In this document: positions 28,001 through 34,347 of the stretch, in pieces
Numbering within the stretch: the stretch's first letter is position 1
How the letters are laid out: each line of letters opens with the position of its first letter
Assembly (NCBI RefSeq): GCF_037095755.1
Contig: NZ_JBAWKJ010000001.1
Coordinates: 1,057,001 to 1,121,000 of the forward strand
Source of the DNA: Sphingopyxis sp. CCNWLW2
Lineage (GTDB): Bacteria > Pseudomonadota > Alphaproteobacteria > Sphingomonadales > Sphingomonadaceae
Direction of reading: 5' to 3'
Length of the DNA stretch: 64,000 nucleotides
The notes under the pieces: generated by a model
Databases searched by the model: none
The model's input: only the letters and a program-made list of their open reading frames with translations
What the model was told of the DNA's origin: nothing
Translations under genes and position numbers: made by a program

Positions 28001-28457
28001 CGATCGGCACGTCGGTGATCTTCTCTTCCTTCCGCTGCGCCGTCACGATGATTTCGTTGCCGTCGCTGATCTCCCGGACCAGTGCCTCGGGCGCAGCGGC
28101 TATCGGCGCGGCGCTCGCCGTTTCCGCCGGAAGCTGCGCGATCCGGCGCATCGGGCTGATGACGAATATCTTTCCGTCGCGGCGATAGGTCAGGCCCGTC
28201 CCGCGCAGCAGTTCGCGGAGCGCCTCCTCGGCGCCCGACCGGCGCCGCAAGGTCTCGCTGCGCTTGCCGCGCACCGCCTTGCCGTCGAAAATTACCTGCA
28301 CCCCCGACGCGCGCGCGAAAGCACGCAATGCGCCGCCCAGATCCTGGGCCGGAATATCAAACTGCTGAACCTGGCGCGCTTCAGCATAGGCAGGCGCCGA
28401 CACGGCAACCAGCGCGCCGAGCGCAAGACTCGACAACAAATAACGACGTTTGGACAT
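25083..28457 (-). CDS. TonB-dependent receptor with N-terminal signalling (STN) domain
   Basis: The protein has 1124 residues. After a signal peptide (about 1-25) comes a Secretin/TonB N-terminal domain (about 30-90, QFDIPAQDLGGALRAFARAS to TYRRDGKIFVI), which contacts a FecR-type anti-sigma factor. A TonB box region NEIIVTAQRKEEKITDVP, then the plug (RVEVLRGPQGTLYGRNA) and barrel follow. The ATG at 28457 has GGGAGAGGGT before it. It sits directly behind fecI-fecR, so substrate-dependent transcriptional signalling is expected. The 3' half is clearly more AT-rich than the flanks. Confidence 0.92.
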   Translation of the reverse strand: MSKRRYLLSSLALGALVAVSAPAYAEARQVQQFDIPAQDLGGALRAFARASGVQVIFDGKAVRGKRSETLRRRSGAEEALRELLRGTGLTYRRDGKIFVISPMRRIAQLPAETASAAPIAAAPEALVREISDGNEIIVTAQRKEEKITDVPIAMTALSGDALDDRKIEGGSELLRAVPNVSFSKTNFSMYNFSIRGIGTQSISASSDPAVAVSFNSTPLVRNRLFEAEFFDLQRVEVLRGPQGTLYGRNATAGVVNMIPALPEADFGGEIKGEVGNYSTRRLSGMLNIPLGDTLGVRVAGIMTKRDGYDYNSFFQTRVNGRDLWSTRATVAWEPSDSFRANVIWQHFEEDDNRLRTGKQLCTTDPGAAKVGNVAVTDVNLRGRIGQGCLPGSLYDDAAFGTPNGSALVYLYHPSEGMNVGTLRRPGQPNRVLPQVKIRNPLAGVTQSRNLREISSNYDPIFRAKNDVVQFNMEFKPSEALQFISQTAYSRDRFFSSQDYNRFVTVPLFEDSAQPNLFIGNRPIDSANYPGPTPGGIFCDPQLGCSDRMISADLNHSRNRQWSQEFRLQSSFDGPVNFLAGANYLDFKSQDNYYVFNNMFTLIAERQYSSTPPLGPGSVPGRGLLPCELGNEDRECPYVDPNPLDSLNNQGHNYFLSQNGVRIKSWAAFGEAYWNINEDLKLTLGARYTKDKKRADQVPSQLLLGGGINNPSGPAFVGDITGGRVNSGYPALDDIVQSWGRFTGRAVLDWKPDLNFTDDTLIYASVSRGYKGGGVNPPRIDFNPNVVQFQFLPQTFRPEYVNAFEIGTKNSFDGGRFTLNATGFFYDYKDFQVSQIVDRIAYNENFNATSWGLEFEAAWRPSRAFRVDANLGYLKTRLGKGAQSIDVMNRTQGDPDWVVLRPWLQVPSNCIAPSALVERILARGGGAVALAALCPGADRLGSYAPDRRANGPDFWRLYGVTYNPLAPYDPTKVGVIVPFDPANPNAWKGATSGAPNGGRGFYADLTGNELPNAPRLTANIGAQYTFFIEGGDWELTFRGDYYRQSKSYGRVYNTEFDRLRAWDNVNVAVTLARSESDFALQFYVKNLFKKTPITGFFVNSDDNGLTTNVFTPDPRIIGLSAAVKF

Positions 28458-28540
28458 ACCCTCTCCCTCTATGCGAGGGATCGATATTATTGCCCCTCTG
28501 TCATAAAGACGAACCACCCACCCGGTTGCGCCCCAGATTT

Positions 28541-29602
28541 TTATCTTTGGTCCATTTTTTCTTCGTCGTTATTCGAATTTACAGTTTCGATAATGATTTT
28601 GCCGCCCTCTTCGTGCGCGGCCAGCGGATAGAGCGAGGTCACGCCCTTGACGAAACTGTCGGCGTCGCCCGCATCGAACACGCCATTGACCAGATGACGG
28701 CCGGCGGCCGCATCGCGAAGGACGATCGGCGATGCCGCGTACCGATTGATCCGCTCGACCGCGTCGCTCAGCGGCATATCGACGAAATCGACCTGCCCGC
28801 CTTCCCACCCCAGCGAGCGTCCCGCATCGACGGGGAGGATTTCCGTCGCGCCCGACGAAAGACTGGCAACCAGTTCCTGCCCGGGCAAAAGCTGGGTCGT
28901 CGCCTGCGTGGCCGGCAGCCGCGCCTTGATATGCCTTGCGGCCGCGCCGCGCGGAACGACGGCAACCTGCCCTTCGAACAACAGGACACGGAGCTGGTCG
29001 CGCAGCAGCTCGACGCTGAAACTCGTCCCGATCGCCACCACCGATTGCGACCCCGCGGTCACGGTAAACGGCCGGAGCGGGTCCTTTGCGACGTCGAACT
29101 TGGCCCGGCCGCGATCGAGTATGATCGCGCGGCGATGGTCGGTGAAGGATACCGACATCTGGCTGGCGGCATCGAGCGAGACACTCGACCCGTCGTCGAG
29201 CCGGACGATCCGCCGCTCGCCGACCTCGGTGGAATAGACGTCGGGTCTCTCGCTCCAATACCAGGCGCCCATGCCCGTGACCATCGCGAGCGCGGCCATC
29301 GTCGCGACAGCCCGGCGGCGCGTCGGAGCGGGTTCTGCCGCGCGGCGCGCTTTTTCCATCGCGGTCAAAGCCTCGGCGCGGAGCGACAGGAAGCCGGGCA
29401 TTTCGGCGATCGCGTCGGTTCCCTGCCACACCGTCACCATCTGTTCGAAATGGTGGGCGTGGCGCTCATCCGCCGCCAGCCATTCGTCGAAGGCGGTTTG
29501 TTCGCTGACGGTCAGCGCCCGGTCGGCGATGAGCAGGCACCAGGCCGCCGCCTGTTCCTCCCGCTCGGCGACGCGATCATTGTCATTCTGCGGAACAATC
29601 AT
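28541..29602 (-). CDS. fecR: FecR family anti-sigma factor / sigma regulator
   Basis: The protein has 353 residues. The N-terminal cytoplasmic part has AAAWCLLIADRALTVSEQTA and FDEWLAADERHAHHFEQM, the DUF4880 pattern. One membrane segment lies at about residues 94-114, followed by a periplasmic FecR domain (TEVGERRIVRLDDGSSVSLD). The C-terminal STN-like part has GVFDAGDADSFVKG. It relays the receptor's signal to the sigma factor. Its start overlaps the fecI stop by 4 bp. Confidence 0.92.
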   Translation of the reverse strand: MIVPQNDNDRVAEREEQAAAWCLLIADRALTVSEQTAFDEWLAADERHAHHFEQMVTVWQGTDAIAEMPGFLSLRAEALTAMEKARRAAEPAPTRRRAVATMAALAMVTGMGAWYWSERPDVYSTEVGERRIVRLDDGSSVSLDAASQMSVSFTDHRRAIILDRGRAKFDVAKDPLRPFTVTAGSQSVVAIGTSFSVELLRDQLRVLLFEGQVAVVPRGAAARHIKARLPATQATTQLLPGQELVASLSSGATEILPVDAGRSLGWEGGQVDFVDMPLSDAVERINRYAASPIVLRDAAAGRHLVNGVFDAGDADSFVKGVTSLYPLAAHEEGGKIIIETVNSNNDEEKMDQR

Positions 29603-30108
29603 GGCCGCCGCTCCATGCGGCGCGCGAGGAAGACCAGCGCGCGCGAAATATGTTTGTCGACGGTGCGGAGGTGAAATCCGAAATTATCGGCGATCGTCTG
29701 CTTCGGAATATTCTCGACGCGGTACAATATGAAAATCTGCTGCGTCGGTTCGGGAAGCGCTTGAATCGCGGCCCATAAGATCGAAATCGATTCGCGCGCC
29801 GAAGCAATCCGAAAGGGGTCAAAACCGTCGACGCCGGCGCTGGCGTCGCTTCGCACCGCGTCCGCGAAGTTCCGGCGCACGCGGTCGTGGCGCGCCCGAT
29901 CCGTCACCAAATTGGCGGCGATCCGGAAGATATAGGCGGCACTCGTCTCTTCGTCGCCTCTTTGCGCGTTTGATAACCGCAAAAAAACCTCCTGAGTCAT
30001 GTCTTCGGCTTCCGCGAGGCTGGCAACGCGCCGGGAAAAAAAGGCGATCAGCGGCGGCCGGAACTTCCGGGTCAACCGCTCCAGTTCGGAGGCAGGTTCC
30101 GCCGTCAC
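29599..30108 (-). CDS. fecI: ECF sigma factor, FecI-like
   Basis: The protein has 169 residues. Region 2 shows EAEDMTQEVFLRL and YIFRIAANLVTDRARHDRVR; region 4 shows ALPEPTQQIFILYRVENIP and the helix-turn-helix IADNFGFHLRTVDKHISRAL. It should direct transcription of the neighbouring receptor gene when the ligand is bound outside. It heads the minus-strand row fecI-fecR-receptor and diverges from the S9 peptidase gene across about 250 bp. Confidence 0.93.
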   Translation of the reverse strand: MTAEPASELERLTRKFRPPLIAFFSRRVASLAEAEDMTQEVFLRLSNAQRGDEETSAAYIFRIAANLVTDRARHDRVRRNFADAVRSDASAGVDGFDPFRIASARESISILWAAIQALPEPTQQIFILYRVENIPKQTIADNFGFHLRTVDKHISRALVFLARRMERRP

Positions 30109-30360
30109 GTCTCTCCCTTTTTTCCCTCTCCAAAAACAAGACGGTTATCGGGGCGAAATGCGCCCTGTTTTTTTCGGCGCAGGCTCCGTTCAAGTCGCGT
30201 AGAGATATGAATATCCAAATGCCCCGCCCCCTGATCTCCAGAAGATCGACACGCGCGCACGGGAACAAGGCTACGTAACCGGTAACATTTGATTTTTTTG
30301 TCTGCTTGGGGAAAGTACCGGCCGACAATATTGCTGTTTGTCTTTCGGGGGGAGGATGTG

Positions 30361-32358
30361 TTGGGGCTTGAGCACAAGCATAAGCGGGACGTGGTGCGGG
30401 TGTCTTGCGGCGCGTATATTCTGGTCGCAATGGCGCTTCTTTTCTCTCCGGGCATGCTCGCCGCGGCGGATTCCAAAGCGGCGCCCGTAACCCCGGCCTT
30501 TACCCCGCTGCCGACCAGCGCCTTCGCCGAGCTTCCCTTTGTCGAAGATGTCGACCTGTCGCCCGACGGCACGCATATCGCGGGGCTGTTCGGGGTCGCG
30601 GGCGAACAGCGCATCATGATGATGCCCGTGCTGGGCGACCGGTCGAAGCAGATCTTGATGGGCGTTCCCGACCAGACCCAGGTCGCATGGATTCGCTGGG
30701 TCGGAAACGACAATATCATCGTCGGCCTCTATTCGCTGATGCCGGTCGAGACCGATCGCTGGTATATTTCGCGCGTAATCGGCATCAACCGCGACACGGG
30801 AAAGGTCACCAAGCTCCTCTGGGACAGCGCCGGGCAGAATGCCTCCGACGTCCTGTGGATTCCGTCCGACGGGAGCACCGAAATCCTCATCGCGGCGCAA
30901 AATTCGATCTACGGCGGCGACCCCGACTTCTGGCCGACGGTCTATCGCGTCGACGTAACGACCGCGCGCAAGCGGATCGTCGAAAAACCGCGGGCCAATA
31001 TCGTCGACTGGGGTGCCGACCATCTGGGTCAGATACGGTTCGGCATCGGATATCGCGACGCGAGCACGCAGTCGACCTTGCTGTACCGATCGCATGGCGA
31101 AGGACCCCTGCGTGTGATCGACAGCGCGAAGCTCGGCGCCGAAGAAGAGCTGACCATTCCCTTCCACTTCGTGCCCGGCAGCAACAACGGGTTCGTGATC
31201 AAGGAAATCGAGGGAGGCCGGTCGGCGGTCGTCGAGGTCGACATTCCGACCGGTAAGGCGGTGCGGACGGTCTATACCGCCGACGGTAGCGATGTCGAAA
31301 GCGCGTTACTGGCATCGAACGGGTCGAAGCTGCTCGGCGTCCGGACCAGCGACCGCGGCACCCCGCTGCACTGGATCGACCCGGCGATGGCGGCGCATCA
31401 AAAGTCGCTCGAGGCGGCGTCGCCGCAGTCGGTCGTGCAGATCGAGAGCCTGAGCGCCGATCAGAGCAAGATGCTGGTGCGGTTCAGCACGTCCGACAAT
31501 CCCGGTCTGCTTTTCTATTTCGACGCGGCGATGGCCAATCTGGTCAAGCTTGCGGCGATGAACGACACGCTCGGCGGCAAGCGCCTGTCGCGCGGGCGAA
31601 TGGTGCAGTACAAGGCGCGCGACGGGCTCGATATCGAGGGTGTGCTGACGATGCCGCGCGGCCGGCGCGACACGAATTTGCCCTTCATCGTCATGCCGCA
31701 TGGCGGGCCGTGGGGGCATGACGAACTAAGCTATGACTATTGGGCGCAGTTCCTCGCCGAACGCGGCTATGCCGTGCTCCAGCCCAATTTCCGCGGATCG
31801 ACGGGCTATGGCGCCGCGTTCGAAAAAGCGGGTCAGGGACAGCTCGGCTTCGCGATGCAGGACGATGTCACCGACGGCGTCCACTGGGCGGTGAAGGAGG
31901 GGATCGCCGACCCCAAACGCGTGTGCATCGTCGGCGGCTCCTATGGCGGCTATGCCGCGATGTGGGGGACCGCCAAGGATCCCGACCTCTATCGCTGCGC
32001 GATCTCGATCAACGGCGTCGCCAACCTGCGCCGCGAGGTCAATGATTTCGGCGGGCTGATGCGCGAACGCCTCTATCGCGGCCAGTGGCAGAAGATGACC
32101 CCCGATTTCGCCGCCGTCTCGCCGATCAATGCCATCGCCCGGATCAAGGCGCCGCTGCTGCTCATCCACGGCAAGAAGGACGTCACCGTCGATCACGGCC
32201 AGTCGGCGCGCATGTATTCGGCGATGACGAAAGCCGGCAAGACGGTCGAGTTCGTATCGGTCCCGCTCGCCGACCATTATTTCACCCGCCAGGCCGATCG
32301 CATGACCTTGCTGACCTCGATCGAAACCTTCCTCGCCAAGCATAATCCGGCCGACTGA
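30361..32358 (+). CDS. Secreted S9 (prolyl oligopeptidase-type) hydrolase
   Basis: The protein has 665 residues from a TTG at 30361. That start is favoured because GGGGGGAGG lies five bases before it and the signal peptide (ILVAMALLFSPGMLAAA) follows. The N-terminal half is a beta-propeller-like region; the C-terminal alpha/beta-hydrolase carries GGSYGGYA with Ser527, an Asp in HGKKD (Asp607) and a His in LADHYF (His639). It cleaves peptides or related bonds, probably in the periplasm. It diverges from fecI. Sphingomonad lasso-peptide isopeptidases belong to this fold and sit in like context; this is not proof. Confidence 0.88.
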   Translation: MGLEHKHKRDVVRVSCGAYILVAMALLFSPGMLAAADSKAAPVTPAFTPLPTSAFAELPFVEDVDLSPDGTHIAGLFGVAGEQRIMMMPVLGDRSKQILMGVPDQTQVAWIRWVGNDNIIVGLYSLMPVETDRWYISRVIGINRDTGKVTKLLWDSAGQNASDVLWIPSDGSTEILIAAQNSIYGGDPDFWPTVYRVDVTTARKRIVEKPRANIVDWGADHLGQIRFGIGYRDASTQSTLLYRSHGEGPLRVIDSAKLGAEEELTIPFHFVPGSNNGFVIKEIEGGRSAVVEVDIPTGKAVRTVYTADGSDVESALLASNGSKLLGVRTSDRGTPLHWIDPAMAAHQKSLEAASPQSVVQIESLSADQSKMLVRFSTSDNPGLLFYFDAAMANLVKLAAMNDTLGGKRLSRGRMVQYKARDGLDIEGVLTMPRGRRDTNLPFIVMPHGGPWGHDELSYDYWAQFLAERGYAVLQPNFRGSTGYGAAFEKAGQGQLGFAMQDDVTDGVHWAVKEGIADPKRVCIVGGSYGGYAAMWGTAKDPDLYRCAISINGVANLRREVNDFGGLMRERLYRGQWQKMTPDFAAVSPINAIARIKAPLLLIHGKKDVTVDHGQSARMYSAMTKAGKTVEFVSVPLADHYFTRQADRMTLLTSIETFLAKHNPAD

Positions 32359-32410
32359 CCCGCGGGGCCAATCGCCGCGCGCCAGCCCGCGGTCGATCGG
32401 CGGCTCCAAA

Positions 32411-33127
32411 ATGGCGCCATCGCCGACCCTTCGTCGCTGTTCGCGCGGCGCCAGCGCGGGCATCCCCGGTTTCGTGACCGAAAACGGGGGCCATATCCAT
32501 CTGATCCTGCCCGACCCCATCGAGCGGGCTGCCTGTTTCCGCATGCTCGCGGCGGGGTCCGGGCGGGTCGTGCGCAGCTTTGCGAGCGCCGACGCGTGGA
32601 TCGAAGCCGAGGGTCCGGATTCGTGCGGCATCCTGCTCTTTCACTGGTGCCAGCCCGGGCGGACCGGCGGCGCGGCGCTGCTCGACCGCGTCGCCGCGCG
32701 CGCCACGATCGTCGCTTTTGTCGCCGCCGAGCAGCTCAGTATCGCCGAATCGCGTGCGATCCTGCGCGGCGGGGCACAGGATCTTCTTCCCGCGCCGCTC
32801 GACCCGCGCCTTGTCCGCCGCACGATCGATGCGGCGCTCGCCGACTGGCGCGCGCGGCAGGGCGCGCTCGACCGGCACCGCGAGGCCGAGGCGCGGCTGG
32901 CGGCGCTGACCCCGCGCGAGCGCGACATATTGGACGCGATCGCTGCGGGGCTCGGCAACAAGGCGATCGCGCGTCAGCTGGCGCTCAGCCCGCGCACGGT
33001 CGAGGTGCACCGCGCGAACATCATGCGCCGCGCGGGTGCCGGCAATGTCGCCGAACTGCTGCGGCTCCAGTTCATCACCGAGTTCGCGCGCGGCGCGGCG
33101 AGCAATCCGCTCCGTTTTGGCGCTTGA
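32411..33127 (+). CDS. LuxR/FixJ-type regulator with degenerate receiver
   Basis: The protein has 238 residues, or 217 from a GTG at 32474. The N-terminal domain follows the receiver fold, but where FixJ has the phosphorylated Asp (VLDVRMPG) this protein has LLFHWCQPG, with His in place of Asp, and the usual Lys before the last strand is missing. The C-terminal LuxR HTH is intact (LTPRERDILDAIAAGLGNKA then RTVEVHRANIMRRAG). It is likely a phosphorylation-independent regulator. It lies 52 bp behind the S9 hydrolase and could be co-transcribed. Targets are unknown. Confidence 0.82.
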   Translation: MAPSPTLRRCSRGASAGIPGFVTENGGHIHLILPDPIERAACFRMLAAGSGRVVRSFASADAWIEAEGPDSCGILLFHWCQPGRTGGAALLDRVAARATIVAFVAAEQLSIAESRAILRGGAQDLLPAPLDPRLVRRTIDAALADWRARQGALDRHREAEARLAALTPRERDILDAIAAGLGNKAIARQLALSPRTVEVHRANIMRRAGAGNVAELLRLQFITEFARGAASNPLRFGA

Positions 33128-33175
33128 TTGTGCAGGACCCCCGGCCGGATGCGGCGCGGTGCGCCTATAAGAGAC

Positions 33176-33296
33176 ATGAACGGTGTACCGCCCTTGAGTT
33201 GGTCCCCATTGGCGCTGCCGTTCATCCGCATGGGGTCAACCCCACCTGATTCCATGCGAACGGGCCGGCAGGGGATGTTCCTCCTCTGCCGGCCCT
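33176..33296 (+). ncRNA. Candidate structured RNA with pseudoknot potential
   Basis: The 167-bp gap between convergent genes holds an unusual set of pairings. ATGAACGG (33176-33183) pairs with CCGTTCAT (33218-33225). GTTGGTCCCCAT (33198-33209) pairs with ATGGGGTCAAC (33230-33240), interleaved with the first pair, so a pseudoknot is possible. GGGG-TCAA-CCCC (33232-33243) is an alternative. A 10-bp hairpin (33262-33271 with 33286-33295) closes it. TATAAG lies at 33166-33171. There is no family match I can name, and no strong T-run. Confidence 0.35.
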
Positions 33297-34347
33297 ATCC
33301 TTGTCCGGTGACCAGCGCGCGCTGTTCGGCGCGGCCCATCGACAGCAGGATCGGGTCCGCCGCCTGCCGTGCCATGAAATCGGCCTTGCTCCGGATCCCC
33401 TGCCAGCCGATGCCGATCAGCGATTGCGCGATCGCACCGCCGAGCGTGTCGCCGGGGCCCGGCAGGATGATGACGTCGGGGGCATATTCCCTGACCGCGA
33501 CCTGCACCGACAGCGCGAAATCATAGGGCGCGAGGATCTGGTGGCCGAAGGTGTAGTCCCAAATCGCCGCCGGGTCGCTCGCGTGGCGGCGCCAGATATG
33601 CCCGCGCCCGTCGACCAGCGGCAGCGCGGGACGGTGGAAGAGCGCATGCGGCAGCTCGGCCGTCGCCTTGTCCGAGCTGCCGAACATCAGCGGGGTGTGG
33701 AAGGGGCCGTGACCCGCGAGGCGCAGCGGATCGCGTCCTGGCGTCGGCGGCGCTTCGGCGAGGAGCGCGGCGAGGCCTTCCTCATTGCCCGCGAGCACGA
33801 GCATGCCGGCGAGGTCGATCGAGAGTGCGAGCGCGTGGCTAGGACGCGAGGCGATATCGGCGACGAGGCCCAGCAATGCTTCACGCAACCCCGGCACCGG
33901 CCGCCAATCCTCGTCGACGACCTGCAGCAATATCTGCCCGCCCGGCCCGTGCGTCTGGCTGTTGAGCCCCATCGCGTTCGAAATGCGGAAGCCGTCCTCG
34001 ACCGACACCGCGCCGCCGAGCGCAAGCGCGCTGTACCAGCCCATCGAATTGCCCGCGACGGCGACGATGTCGAAGCTGTCGCGATCGATGCTGAGATAAT
34101 CGAGCGCGGTCGCGGTGTAGATCAGCGGCGCCGCGACATCGCCGCGCATATGCGTCGCAACGCTGAAACGCTCGGCGCCGTCGAGTTCGGTCACCGTCGG
34201 CTGGCCGCGATCGCGGCGCTGCGCGTCGAAATTCGCGATCAGCTCGCCGAAGCGCGCGCCGTGCAGCCGCGCGATGCTGCCAAGCTCGCCCTTGCCATAG
34301 GTGCCGCGGCCGGGGGCGACGACGAGCGCGGTCTTGCGCGCGCTCAT
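33295..34347 (-). CDS. Malonyl-CoA:ACP transacylase-like protein
   Basis: The protein has 350 residues with an acyltransferase fold related to FabD. The nucleophile elbow is GNSMG (Ser101), in place of the usual GHSLG, followed by the ALALGGAVSVEDGFRIS helix with the Arg expected to bind the carboxylate of malonyl groups. GHGPFHTPLM carries His217, the catalytic His (FHS/FHT motif). The gene starts inside the stop of the fused E1 gene (4-bp overlap), so the two are translated together. FabD itself normally sits elsewhere with fabG/acpP, so this is a dedicated paralogue. Confidence 0.8.
   Translation of the reverse strand: MSARKTALVVAPGRGTYGKGELGSIARLHGARFGELIANFDAQRRDRGQPTVTELDGAERFSVATHMRGDVAAPLIYTATALDYLSIDRDSFDIVAVAGNSMGWYSALALGGAVSVEDGFRISNAMGLNSQTHGPGGQILLQVVDEDWRPVPGLREALLGLVADIASRPSHALALSIDLAGMLVLAGNEEGLAALLAEAPPTPGRDPLRLAGHGPFHTPLMFGSSDKATAELPHALFHRPALPLVDGRGHIWRRHASDPAAIWDYTFGHQILAPYDFALSVQVAVREYAPDVIILPGPGDTLGGAIAQSLIGIGWQGIRSKADFMARQAADPILLSMGRAEQRALVTGQG

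Noticed and set aside
30109..30360. A lasso-peptide precursor gene in the fecI/S9 gap
   Set aside because: No short frame there has a leader plus a plausible core ending, and no B or C biosynthetic genes are in the window.
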